Shown here: positions 1-6,599 of the stretch, piece by piece
Layout: every line of letters begins with the position of its first letter
How positions within the stretch are numbered: the stretch's first letter is position 1
Assembly (NCBI GenBank): GCA_011772595.1
Contig: WVZH01000326.1
Coordinates: 25,297-32,664 of the forward strand
Direction of reading: 5' to 3'
DNA length: 7,368 nt
Source of the DNA: Anaerolineales bacterium
GTDB taxonomy: Bacteria > Chloroflexota > Anaerolineae > Anaerolineales > E44-bin32
Position numbers and translations under genes: made by a program
Notes under the pieces: generated by a model
What the model saw: the letters and a program-made list of their open reading frames with translations, nothing else
What the model was told of the DNA's origin: nothing
The model's database searches: none

Positions 1-503
1 ACTATGAAATTCTGAGCAATTTCTTCAAGGCGCCAACCTTCAGTTACAGTGAATATGTTGAGAAATGGACTTGCGGTCTGTAGAATCTCGGCGAGCTGTC
101 GAATTGTCATTCCCCCATGGACCGAATAACGGCCGGCCTCGACGCCGACGTCTAATCCCCGATAGCGAAGGTAACTGCGAAGTAATAAGTCGTTCTCTAT
201 AACCCCCGCTGCGAGGAGTCGATCCACGACATCGCTTGCTGTTTCGCCTTCATGAACTTCGATTTCGATGATGGCGAGTGGATCCCCGGCGGGTGAATCG
301 AGTGCCGTTTCGTTGAGTAGCAAGTAGCCGGAGAGCATCGTTCGCAGGACCGGATTCAGCGCAGGAGAGGGAGGACCGAGGCGTACGTTGGCTTGAGGAA
401 TTCCGAGGATCAAGATGCCGACGACCCACACGGAGGCACACAGGAAAACGAAGCTTAAAATACTGGCAAACAGACACCCGAGCCGTCTAATGTTTTTTCG
501 CAT
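1..503 (-). CDS. mltG: Endolytic murein transglycosylase MltG (YceG-like), N-terminal part, cut by window edge
   Basis: MltG is a membrane-anchored lytic transglycosylase that cleaves nascent glycan strands and ends their elongation outside the cytoplasmic membrane. The 167 visible residues (my translation of the reverse strand) begin with a basic stretch (MRKNIRR) and a hydrophobic helix at about residues 10-35, giving N-in topology. A LysM-like module follows: an HEGETASDVVDRLLAAGVI stretch at 84-102, an EAGRYSV turn at 122-128 and the family hallmark TEGWRLEEIA at 154-163. The catalytic Glu lies beyond the left edge, so activity cannot be judged. The ATG at 501-503 overlaps the ruvX stop by 17 bp. 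An AGGA motif 8 nt upstream, inside ruvX, supports this start and suggests coupled translation. It is the last visible gene of the alaS operon. The family call is firm; the protein is partial only because the window ends. Confidence 0.9.
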   Translation of the reverse strand, partial: MRKNIRRLGCLFASILSFVFLCASVWVVGILILGIPQANVRLGPPSPALNPVLRTMLSGYLLLNETALDSPAGDPLAIIEIEVHEGETASDVVDRLLAAGVIENDLLLRSYLRYRGLDVGVEAGRYSVHGGMTIRQLAEILQTASPFLNIFTVTEGWRLEEIAQNFI

Positions 504-882
504 CGAGAAATTCCTGCAGGATGATCGCCGCCGACAGTGAATCTAGCTTCGCACGACTTCGCCGTTCGAGTAGTTGTGCGGTGAGTGTAGTGTCCGTTTC
601 ATCCCATGTAGCGACTTGGAGATCGGTGATTGCACGCAAGGCATGAACCAAGCGCATGGCTTTTCGCGCTTGCGGTCCCATCTCTCCCTCCCTATCCAAT
701 GCTACACCCACTAGAATAACTTCAACTTCAAGCTCGTGCGCTATTTGAAGAATGGCCTCCGCATCTTTCTGACGAGAAACATGCTGGAGTACATCGAGTG
801 GCCTGGCGATCGTTCCTGTTGGGTCGCTGACTGCCAAGCCAATGCGAACATCGCCAGGGTCGACGGCAAGTATTCGTGTCAT
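487..882 (-). CDS. ruvX: RuvX/YqgF family pre-16S rRNA nuclease / putative Holliday junction resolvase
   Basis: YqgF/RuvX proteins are small RNase H-fold nucleases linked to 16S rRNA 5'-end maturation and also described as Holliday junction resolvases; they act in the cytoplasm. The 131-residue product matches the usual length of about 135-140. Visible motifs are ILAVDPGDVRIGLAVSD at 4-20 (first catalytic Asp, D8), VILVGVALDREGE at 55-67, WDETDTT at 93-99 (E95) and LDSLSAAIILQEFLD at 113-127 (D114). All three acidic positions are present. Two motifs are atypical: the usual GLPL is GVAL and the usual DERLTT is DETDTT. The start chosen is the ATG at 880-882, which forms an ATGA overlap with the stop of the upstream gene and puts MTRILAVD at the N-terminus, as in homologues. 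An ATG at 895-897 is possible. A much longer in-frame extension to 1086 is only upstream gene sequence read in another frame. Confidence 0.93.
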   Translation of the reverse strand: MTRILAVDPGDVRIGLAVSDPTGTIARPLDVLQHVSRQKDAEAILQIAHELEVEVILVGVALDREGEMGPQARKAMRLVHALRAITDLQVATWDETDTTLTAQLLERRSRAKLDSLSAAIILQEFLDAKKH

Positions 883-2393
883 CCGCTGCTTTCCCATACG
901 TAGCGTATCGAGATTCTTTGCGGTAACCAGGGCAGGCGTGGCAGCCAGGAAGGGTAGGATTGGATCTGAGGATTTCCTTCGAGCTCGTATCTCTGTTTCA
1001 ACATTCTTTCGGCAACCTGCGGGGCCTGCGCCCGTAGGAGACCTTGAATCTGTGCTTCGTCGAGCGGCTTGTAAACCTCCTGCCACGCGATCCCGCTCAC
1101 GCTCATTCGCCCCTCATTTGTAATTTCAGTTCCTGTGATTTCATATCCGAACGAACCTGGTACGGCGTGCACATCATCCGAAGTGGCCAATGCCAGCGCC
1201 TTTCGAGCGCCGACCTCGAGATCTGCGATTCGGTAAGCGTATCCACGAATTTCTACATCCAGTATTAGAGAAAGGGTGTCGGCAGGGTCTCCAGCTTTGC
1301 GATCGTACGTGCGATCAAAAACCTCGACGACCCGCATCGTTCCCGGGATGAGATTTTCCTCCCCATTATCTATGGAGGACATCTCTTCCTCAGCTTGTTG
1401 GAGGATGAGTTTGATGAGCTCTAATTCGAGTAACGCTTGATCGGACGCCCCCACTGCTGAACGGATCTCGTTTGACCCTCCTCTTGTTGACTCAACGTTT
1501 TGAACGGCGAGCTGAAGGCCGAGGGTTCCTTCTACAGCATCGATGGCACCAGATGGCAGGTTGCCGTCGGGTCCCAAAAAATCGGCTTTGATCGCCACCC
1601 TAACTTGTGCGTCGGTTTCAGCAGGAACGATTACACTCTCGGTGGTCACAAACCGTAAATCGCCATGCGTACTTGCACGAATGCCTGTTCCTGCTGGAAC
1701 CGTAACCGGGTCGGAGGTGAGATTGGTTAAAATCACGTGTCCTGTGGCTGCTTTGGACGGCACAGTCACTTTGCCGCTCGTGGGGAACCTAAGGCTGTCT
1801 GACACCCGCGTACCAATTGAATATGCCGGAATGCTTCCAGCGGAGGTTGGATCCTTCAGATCGGGATCCAATTGAAGGGAGAAATGGAATTCATGCCTTT
1901 CTATCTTGGGAGTAACATGCACCACGGCGCTTGGAATCAATGTCACAGCTAACGCGAGGAGTGACAATCCAGCAACGACCGCGATGACAGGTCTGAGAAA
2001 TCCTTGCAGACGTTGCATACGCAAAGAAAGCATTGACGGCTGGCGTGTTTTCTTCGGTACGATCGAATCCCGCCTCTCCAGCTTAAAACGTTTCGGGCGA
2101 CCTCGGGCACGCCTTCGCCATCCCCGCTCAGATACATGATCGAGAGAGTCGAAACACGGGATTGAGAGCGCTTCTGCGTTGTCTAAGACGTCGGGGTCTT
2201 GTGTCACAAAACCCATTTGAACGCTATGTTGACTTGCCAGACGTTGTAGTAAGACAAGATCGAGTCTGCGGGTGAGGACTCGACCATGGCGAGGCCACAC
2301 GACCAAGACGCGCGGCGCTTGTACCCATCCTAGCTTGTCGCGGGCAGACACATGGTCGTCGTGGGGATCCAGATAGATAATTTGGACTTTCAC
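879..2393 (-). CDS. Membrane-anchored protein with baseplate J-like extracytoplasmic domain, function unknown
   Basis: The 504-residue product has four parts. Residues 1-86 form a compact cytoplasmic domain with alternating strands and helices (DPHDDHVSARDKLGW at 9-23, RVLVVWPRHGRVLTRRLDL at 28-46, FVTQDPDVLDNAEALSIPCF at 62-81). Residues 92-118 are a very basic linker. A single hydrophobic helix spans about 133-157, and the positive-inside rule puts the N-terminus inside. Residues 158-504 are extracytoplasmic; 208-306 show the pattern I associate with the Baseplate_J (PF04865) family: GHVILTNLTSDPVTVPAGT at 218-236, then GPDGNLPSGAI at 274-284 and a GG at 305-306. The C-terminus is Pro/Trp-rich (YPSWLPRLPWLPQRISI). 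There are no phage genes nearby, so a tail role is unlikely. The start is GTG (2391-2393) with no clear ribosome-binding site; the gene follows alaS after 29 bp and its TGA overlaps the ruvX ATG. The domain call is by recalled pattern; the role is unknown. Confidence 0.8.
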   Translation of the reverse strand: MKVQIIYLDPHDDHVSARDKLGWVQAPRVLVVWPRHGRVLTRRLDLVLLQRLASQHSVQMGFVTQDPDVLDNAEALSIPCFDSLDHVSERGWRRRARGRPKRFKLERRDSIVPKKTRQPSMLSLRMQRLQGFLRPVIAVVAGLSLLALAVTLIPSAVVHVTPKIERHEFHFSLQLDPDLKDPTSAGSIPAYSIGTRVSDSLRFPTSGKVTVPSKAATGHVILTNLTSDPVTVPAGTGIRASTHGDLRFVTTESVIVPAETDAQVRVAIKADFLGPDGNLPSGAIDAVEGTLGLQLAVQNVESTRGGSNEIRSAVGASDQALLELELIKLILQQAEEEMSSIDNGEENLIPGTMRVVEVFDRTYDRKAGDPADTLSLILDVEIRGYAYRIADLEVGARKALALATSDDVHAVPGSFGYEITGTEITNEGRMSVSGIAWQEVYKPLDEAQIQGLLRAQAPQVAERMLKQRYELEGNPQIQSYPSWLPRLPWLPQRISIRYVWESSG

Positions 2394-2422
2394 TTCTACG
2401 CGCCGTCGTGTGGCAGTGTGGA

Positions 2423-5170
2423 TCAGCCCTGCTTGGCGCTCACCCAGTCGTGCACGAGCGCAAGGGCTTCGGAAAGCTTGCTAGCATCCTTCCCGCCGGC
2501 CTGAGCTAATGTCGGTTTCCCGCCGCCACCGCCTCCGATCACTCTTGCCACGTTTTGGACCAGTTCACTGGCATGCAAGCCGCGTGCCACGAGGTCTTTC
2601 GTCACGGCAGCGACGAGGATCGGCTGTCCGTCGACAACAGATGCCAGGACTACGACGCCGCTGGGATTCTCGGAGCGGAAACGATCCGTGAGCTGACGCA
2701 GTGTATCTGTATCGGCGTTTGGCAACTCTCCTATGAGCACGGGAACACCGTTGTGATCAACGGGTTGAAGACTCTGGTAAGCAGATACCGCCTCTGAGGA
2801 GCGTAGGTTGATGATTTCGCTGGTTAGTTGATCCCTTTCAGTCAATAGCGCCTCTAGCCTGGCTTCGAGTTTATCTACAGAGGCGCCAAGGCGTTCAGCC
2901 ATTTTACTCAGGGTTTGCATCCGTTCTTGGATCATGGACTGCGCACCGCGTCCAGTGACGGCTTCGATACGTCGAATACCCGCAGCGACGCTGCCCTCAC
3001 CGACGACCAAGAAGGGACCGATGGCTCCAGTTTCGCCGACATGGGTTCCGCCACAAAGTTCGTACGATATTCGACCCTCGTCCCCGATGGTTACAGTTCG
3101 GACGGTGTCCCCGTACGTTTCACCGAAGAGCGCCATCGCGCCCTTATGGATCGCCTGCTCGCGAGGTTGGTTTCGTATTTCAAGCTCGTAATTATCCAAT
3201 ATCGCTTCATTTACCTGCTTCTCCACGGCTTCGATTTCATCCTGGGTCATCGGTTCGCCGTGTGTGACGTCGAAACGCAGCCGATCTGGCGCAACAAGTG
3301 AACCGGCCTGGCGTGCGCGATCACCTAGCACCTGACGCAATGCAGCGTGAAGTAAGTGGGTAGCAGTGTGATTGCGCATGATATCCCAGCGGCGGGTCTC
3401 GTCGACTGCGGCGAGCGCCTGTTGTCCAACGGTGGGGGTTCCGGATACAACGCGACCCTCATGAAGGATCAAGCCTTCAAGCGGTTCACGAGTGTCTTCG
3501 ATAGAGATCTTCCATGATGGCTCATCGACTGAGCTGATCGCACCCGTATCGGCTACCTGACCACCAGCTTCGATGTAGAAGTGGGTTTCGGGGAGGACGA
3601 CTGAAACTCGATCCTTCACGACAGCACTTTTGACCTGTTTGCCGTTTTTAAATAACGCCAGGATCGGACCCTCGATCTCAAAGCCGGTGTAGGGATCGTA
3701 TCGAACCCCCTCTTTGCCCAGCTTGCCCTCAGCTTTCAGGTCATCTAGGACAGTCCGATAAAGCTCGAGGTCGTCGGTTTCACGGGTGGCGGATTCCATA
3801 GCAGAGGATGAAGCAACCTTATGGATCTCCATAGCCGCATAAAACCCATCCGCATCGGTGTCAAAGCCCTGTTCTTGCGCCAGATCTCGTGTGATCTCGA
3901 ATGGGAGCCCATAGGTTGCGTAGAGATCGAAAGCCGATGTTCCGGGGATGACGTCCAAATTGGCAGCGCGAGTTTCTTCGAGGACTGTGTAGAAGTGTGA
4001 CATGCCAATATCAAGCGTTCGTTGAAAACGACGCTCTTCATCTGTGATGGTCTGTAATATGGCTGACCGGTTTTGTACCAACTCTGGATAGAAATCGCCG
4101 TATTGCTCGATGACTGTTTCGGCTACGTTGGCAAGGAATGGGTTGTTTAGGCCGATTTTGCCGCCGAAACGGCTCGCACGACGAATGATCATGCGACATA
4201 CGTAATTCCGCCCCACGTTTCCTGGAACGACACCGTCGGCGATAAGGAACGCTGCAGCCCGACCATGATCGGCAATAACACGATAGGCTGTCAGGTTTTC
4301 ATTAAGCGTCTGGTCATCATGCCCGGTAAGTGCTTGAACAGTTTGCAGAAGCGGAATAAACAAGTCCGTTTTGTAATTTGAATCGACGTCCTGCATCACA
4401 GAAACGAGGCGCTCGAATCCTAGGCCGGTGTCGACATGCTTCGCCGGAAGGGGATCGAGATGGGTTGCACTCGTGCGATTGTATTGGATAAACACCAGGT
4501 TCCAAAGCTCAAGGTAACGCTGACAATCTCCATTTACCTGGCAAACATGACCGGGGACATCGTGCATATTGCAGAACTCCGGCCCACGATCGAAATGAAT
4601 TTCACTGTCTGGACCGCACGGACCTGTCTCGGCCATTTCCCAGAAATTTTCCTCTCGACCGAAGAACAACACGTGTTCAGGATCGAACCCTGGTTGCTGG
4701 CGCCATATTTCTGCGGCTTGGTCGTCGCGTGGGATCTCGCCTAGCTCGTCTTCAAAACATGTGGCCCAGAGCTTATCCTTGGGTAAACCCCAGACATCTG
4801 TCAGAAGTTGCCAGGCCCATGTGATTGTCTCCTTCTTATAGTAATCACCGAACGACCAATTCCCCAACATCTCGAAATAGGTATGATGGGTATCGTCACG
4901 CCCCACATCTTCTAAATCATTGTGTTTGCCCGCGACGCGCATGCATTTTTGTGCATTGGCGGCGCGAGTGTAAGGGCGCGTACCGGTCCCAAGAAACACA
5001 TCCTTAAACTGAACCATACCGGCGTTGGTGAAAAGCAGGGTTTGATCCCCGCCGGGTACGAGGGAAGCGGATGGAACAATGGTGTGACCGTGCTCTTCGA
5101 AGAAATCCAAAAATGACTGGCGTATTTCGGCACTCGTCATTTTAAGTGGCGATTTTTGCTTCTTCGACAT
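2423..5170 (-). CDS. alaS: Alanyl-tRNA synthetase (class II)
   Basis: AlaRS charges tRNA-Ala with alanine in the cytoplasm and clears mischarged Ser/Gly. The 915-residue product is somewhat longer than the 876 of E. coli and appears full length. The class II catalytic core includes GKHNDLEDVG at 81-90 and HHTYFEMLGNWSFGDY at 95-110 (motif 2 region), ETGPCGPDSEIHFDRG at 181-196 and KHVDTGLGFERL at 244-255 (motif 3). The editing domain keeps both metal-binding pairs: HTATH (H601, H605) and CGGTH (C706, H710). The C-terminal C-Ala domain has the glycine run at 879-884 followed by KPTLAQAGGKD. A Cys/His cluster lies at 200-216. The ATG at 5168-5170 was chosen because GGAG lies 5 nt upstream; the in-frame TTG at 5224 lies upstream of the predicted promoter, and the ATG at 5140 lacks a ribosome-binding site. 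It is the first gene of the minus-strand operon. Confidence 0.98.
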   Translation of the reverse strand: MSKKQKSPLKMTSAEIRQSFLDFFEEHGHTIVPSASLVPGGDQTLLFTNAGMVQFKDVFLGTGTRPYTRAANAQKCMRVAGKHNDLEDVGRDDTHHTYFEMLGNWSFGDYYKKETITWAWQLLTDVWGLPKDKLWATCFEDELGEIPRDDQAAEIWRQQPGFDPEHVLFFGREENFWEMAETGPCGPDSEIHFDRGPEFCNMHDVPGHVCQVNGDCQRYLELWNLVFIQYNRTSATHLDPLPAKHVDTGLGFERLVSVMQDVDSNYKTDLFIPLLQTVQALTGHDDQTLNENLTAYRVIADHGRAAAFLIADGVVPGNVGRNYVCRMIIRRASRFGGKIGLNNPFLANVAETVIEQYGDFYPELVQNRSAILQTITDEERRFQRTLDIGMSHFYTVLEETRAANLDVIPGTSAFDLYATYGLPFEITRDLAQEQGFDTDADGFYAAMEIHKVASSSAMESATRETDDLELYRTVLDDLKAEGKLGKEGVRYDPYTGFEIEGPILALFKNGKQVKSAVVKDRVSVVLPETHFYIEAGGQVADTGAISSVDEPSWKISIEDTREPLEGLILHEGRVVSGTPTVGQQALAAVDETRRWDIMRNHTATHLLHAALRQVLGDRARQAGSLVAPDRLRFDVTHGEPMTQDEIEAVEKQVNEAILDNYELEIRNQPREQAIHKGAMALFGETYGDTVRTVTIGDEGRISYELCGGTHVGETGAIGPFLVVGEGSVAAGIRRIEAVTGRGAQSMIQERMQTLSKMAERLGASVDKLEARLEALLTERDQLTSEIINLRSSEAVSAYQSLQPVDHNGVPVLIGELPNADTDTLRQLTDRFRSENPSGVVVLASVVDGQPILVAAVTKDLVARGLHASELVQNVARVIGGGGGGKPTLAQAGGKDASKLSEALALVHDWVSAKQG

Positions 5171-5191
5171 AACTTCTCCGTCTGGTTGGGG

Positions 5192-5220
5192 ATTATACGT
5201 TATGAGACGGTGGGTATCAA
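5192..5220 (-). promoter_or_regulatory. Sigma-70 type promoter of the alaS operon
   Basis: Read on the minus strand, TTGATA (5215-5220) and TATAAT (5192-5197, full consensus) are separated by exactly 17 bp. A start site about 7 nt beyond the -10 falls near 5185, leaving a leader of about 15 nt that just contains the GGAG (5176-5179) used by alaS. The inverted repeat GGTATC/GATACC (5213-5218 and 5236-5241) covers part of the -35 element. Confidence 0.75.
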
Positions 5221-5257
5221 CCAAATGCGAGACTGGATACCGTAACTATGGCAGTCT
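5213..5257. repeat. Two interleaved inverted repeats upstream of alaS
   Basis: Two six-base inverted repeats interleave here. GGTATC (5213-5218) pairs with GATACC (5236-5241) across 17 bases, and AGACTG (5230-5235) pairs with CAGTCT (5252-5257) across 16 bases. The arms 5230-5235 and 5236-5241 abut, so the two hairpins could not easily coexist with full loops. As DNA they could be operator half-sites about two helical turns apart. Short arms like these can occur by chance, so a regulatory role is only a suggestion. Confidence 0.35.
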
Positions 5258-5261
5258 ATTG

Positions 5262-5267
5262 TATACT
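5262..5267 (+). promoter_or_regulatory. Possible -10 element for the lipoprotein gene
   Basis: TATACT matches the sigma-70 -10 consensus at five of six positions and lies about 100 bp upstream of the lipoprotein start codon. No convincing -35 element lies 16-19 bp upstream, so the assignment is weak. It is the best plus-strand candidate I see between the two divergent genes. Confidence 0.25.
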
Positions 5268-5354
5268 GGCTGAGTGCACGATCGTCCTGTCACAAAAGCC
5301 TTTCGATGCACGTTTTGGTTTATGAAAGAGAGCGATCCTTCGAAGAGATGAATC

Positions 5355-5361
5355 AGGGAGG
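5355..5361 (+). promoter_or_regulatory. Strong ribosome-binding site of the lipoprotein gene
   Basis: AGGGAGG lies 6 nt upstream of the ATG at 5368-5370. It is a near-ideal Shine-Dalgarno sequence and fixes the start so that the signal peptide is at the N-terminus. Confidence 0.85.
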
Positions 5362-5367
5362 TCTTAA

Positions 5368-6459
5368 ATGAAATCGCATAACCGCCACATTTACTTGTTG
5401 CCTGTTTTGTTGCTCCTCTTTGCCGCACTGGCTTGCGAGCTTCCTGGTCAATCTGCAGCCTCTGACCTCGACCGTGCAGCCACGGAGACCCTGCAGGCTC
5501 TTGCGACGATATCCGCAGGGACACTCCAGGCTATCGGTGATCAGGAGCCTGAACCTACCGTCCCACCTCCAATGGAGGAAACCCCGGCGCCGGAGGCGAC
5601 CCCGACACCCACCATCGTACATGTCACGTGGCCAGACAACCCGAGTGGCCTCTCTAGTTTCATGACCGACCGCTCCACGCGTGCGTTGGCGTCCGAACGC
5701 CGGGCCATCGCGGATAATTTCGATTGGAATCTCTTGGAACGCCCCTACACGGCGGAGGTGATGGACTACAAGGAACACATTGACATCATCCGCGGTGAGC
5801 TTGATCTCAGCAGCCCATGGGTCTATGTGACCATTTTCCTGGAAGGCTCACCTCCTGAGACCTCGGAAGTGATGTACGCGGTCGAGATTGACCTCGACAT
5901 CGATGGCCGAGGGGATTGGTTCATCGGCGGTCTGGTTCCGCCTTCTTCGGAATGGACGACGGATGGGGTTCGAGCTTGGCGGGACAGCAACAATGACGTC
6001 GGGGGTACGATTCCATTGCGTTCCGAAAGCCCACAACCGGCCTGGAATGGTTACGACGAGTTGGTCTTCGATCAAGGGCTTGGATCAGATCCAGACGCCG
6101 CATGGATCCGACGCTCACCAACGCATCCAGATCGGGTGCAACTAGCCTTCAAGCACAATCTCATCGGATCGGATGGATCGTTCATGTGGGGTGCCTGGTC
6201 AGACGAAGGAGTCAAGGAGGCGGGATGGTTGGATTACAACGATCATTTCACTCTCGATGAGGCTGGCTCTCCCGCACCCGGTGATTACTACCCGATCATG
6301 TCCCTTCATTTGGTGGACAATACGTGTCGATGGGGTGTTGGTTTCACACCTGATGGTACCGAACCCGGTGTTTGCTTTATCCCTCCAACGCCCACGCCGA
6401 CCTCACCACCTCCACCAACGCCTACACCTACCAATACGCCGATCCCACCTCCGAAGTAG
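5368..6459 (+). CDS. Predicted secreted lipoprotein with Thr/Pro-rich linkers, function unknown
   Basis: I do not recognise a named family for this 363-residue product. The N-terminus is a typical signal peptide: a polar/basic start (MKSHNRH), a hydrophobic core at 8-21 and Cys23 in an AALAC lipobox. Position -3 is Ala rather than the usual Leu, but signal peptidase II processing and lipid attachment are likely. Residues 61-82 are a Pro/Thr/Glu-rich linker. The central region, about 85-337, looks like a folded beta-rich domain with Trp/Tyr and acidic loops, including EIDLDIDGRGDW at 173-184 (D175, D177, D179, D183), which resembles a Ca-binding loop, and DSNND at 206-210. Two late cysteines, C320 and C336, could form a disulfide. 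The C-terminal 26 residues (338-363) are almost only Thr and Pro, with no LPXTG signal. The gene is monocistronic, divergent from alaS, with a terminator 25 bp after the stop. It probably sits on the outer face of the membrane or in the cell wall. Confidence 0.85.
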   Translation: MKSHNRHIYLLPVLLLLFAALACELPGQSAASDLDRAATETLQALATISAGTLQAIGDQEPEPTVPPPMEETPAPEATPTPTIVHVTWPDNPSGLSSFMTDRSTRALASERRAIADNFDWNLLERPYTAEVMDYKEHIDIIRGELDLSSPWVYVTIFLEGSPPETSEVMYAVEIDLDIDGRGDWFIGGLVPPSSEWTTDGVRAWRDSNNDVGGTIPLRSESPQPAWNGYDELVFDQGLGSDPDAAWIRRSPTHPDRVQLAFKHNLIGSDGSFMWGAWSDEGVKEAGWLDYNDHFTLDEAGSPAPGDYYPIMSLHLVDNTCRWGVGFTPDGTEPGVCFIPPTPTPTSPPPPTPTPTNTPIPPPK

Positions 6460-6483
6460 CAGTTCGGTGAGTCTACAAATGAG

Positions 6484-6518
6484 TGTAGGGGCAATTCGCG
6501 AATTGCCCCTACATTTTT
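6484..6518 (+). terminator. Perfect 30-bp palindrome plus T run: terminator, possibly a dispersed repeat
   Basis: TGTAGGGGCAATTCG (6484-6498) is followed directly by its exact reverse complement (6499-6513) and then TTTTT (6514-6518). In RNA the centre would open to a small loop over a stem of up to about 13 bp, a good intrinsic terminator for the lipoprotein gene 25 bp upstream. The symmetry runs to the last base with no spacer, which is more than a terminator needs. Palindromes with TAGGGGC...GCCCCTA ends are familiar as dispersed repeats in several bacterial groups, so this may be a repeat copy serving as a terminator. On the minus strand the hairpin is not followed by a T run. Confidence 0.8.
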
Positions 6519-6559
6519 CGTCTGACGTGGGTCCGGTTGCGGAAAAGATTGGGGTTCTC

Positions 6560-6589
6560 TTGACGCTGTTTCTTCCGCTGTGGTAGACT
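6560..6589 (+). promoter_or_regulatory. Promoter of the tRNA-Asp gene
   Basis: TTGACG (6560-6565) and TAGACT (6584-6589) are 18 bp apart, and the -10 is preceded by TGG, giving an extended -10. Transcription would start near 6596, about 4 nt before the mature tRNA 5' end, so the tRNA is probably made independently of the upstream lipoprotein gene. Confidence 0.65.
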
Positions 6590-6599
6590 TTTCACGTTC

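Noticed and set aside
883..1086. N-terminal extension of RuvX to a start at 1086
   Set aside because: The extra 68 residues are the out-of-frame reading of the upstream gene, and the ATGA overlap at 879-882 gives a family-typical start.
879..2393. Phage tail or contractile injection system
   Set aside because: The baseplate J-like domain is fused to a cytoplasmic domain and membrane helix, and no sheath, tube, spike or other tail genes are visible; all neighbours are housekeeping genes.
2915..3301. Plus-strand open frame of 128 codons inside alaS
   Set aside because: It is antisense to the AlaRS editing domain, whose HTATH and CGGTH motifs are intact; no independent coding signals were seen.
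5171..5224. Longer AlaRS starting from the in-frame TTG at 5224
   Set aside because: This start lies upstream of the predicted -10/-35 elements and has no ribosome-binding site; the ATG at 5170 has GGAG 5 nt upstream.
5171..5367. T-box riboswitch upstream of alaS
   Set aside because: No TGGNACCGCG-like T-box sequence is present on the minus strand, and the predicted leader is only about 15 nt.
5353..5778. Minus-strand open frame of 141 codons opposite the lipoprotein gene
   Set aside because: It is fully antisense to a gene with a strong ribosome-binding site, signal peptide and coherent composition, and its product is Arg-rich with no recognisable features.
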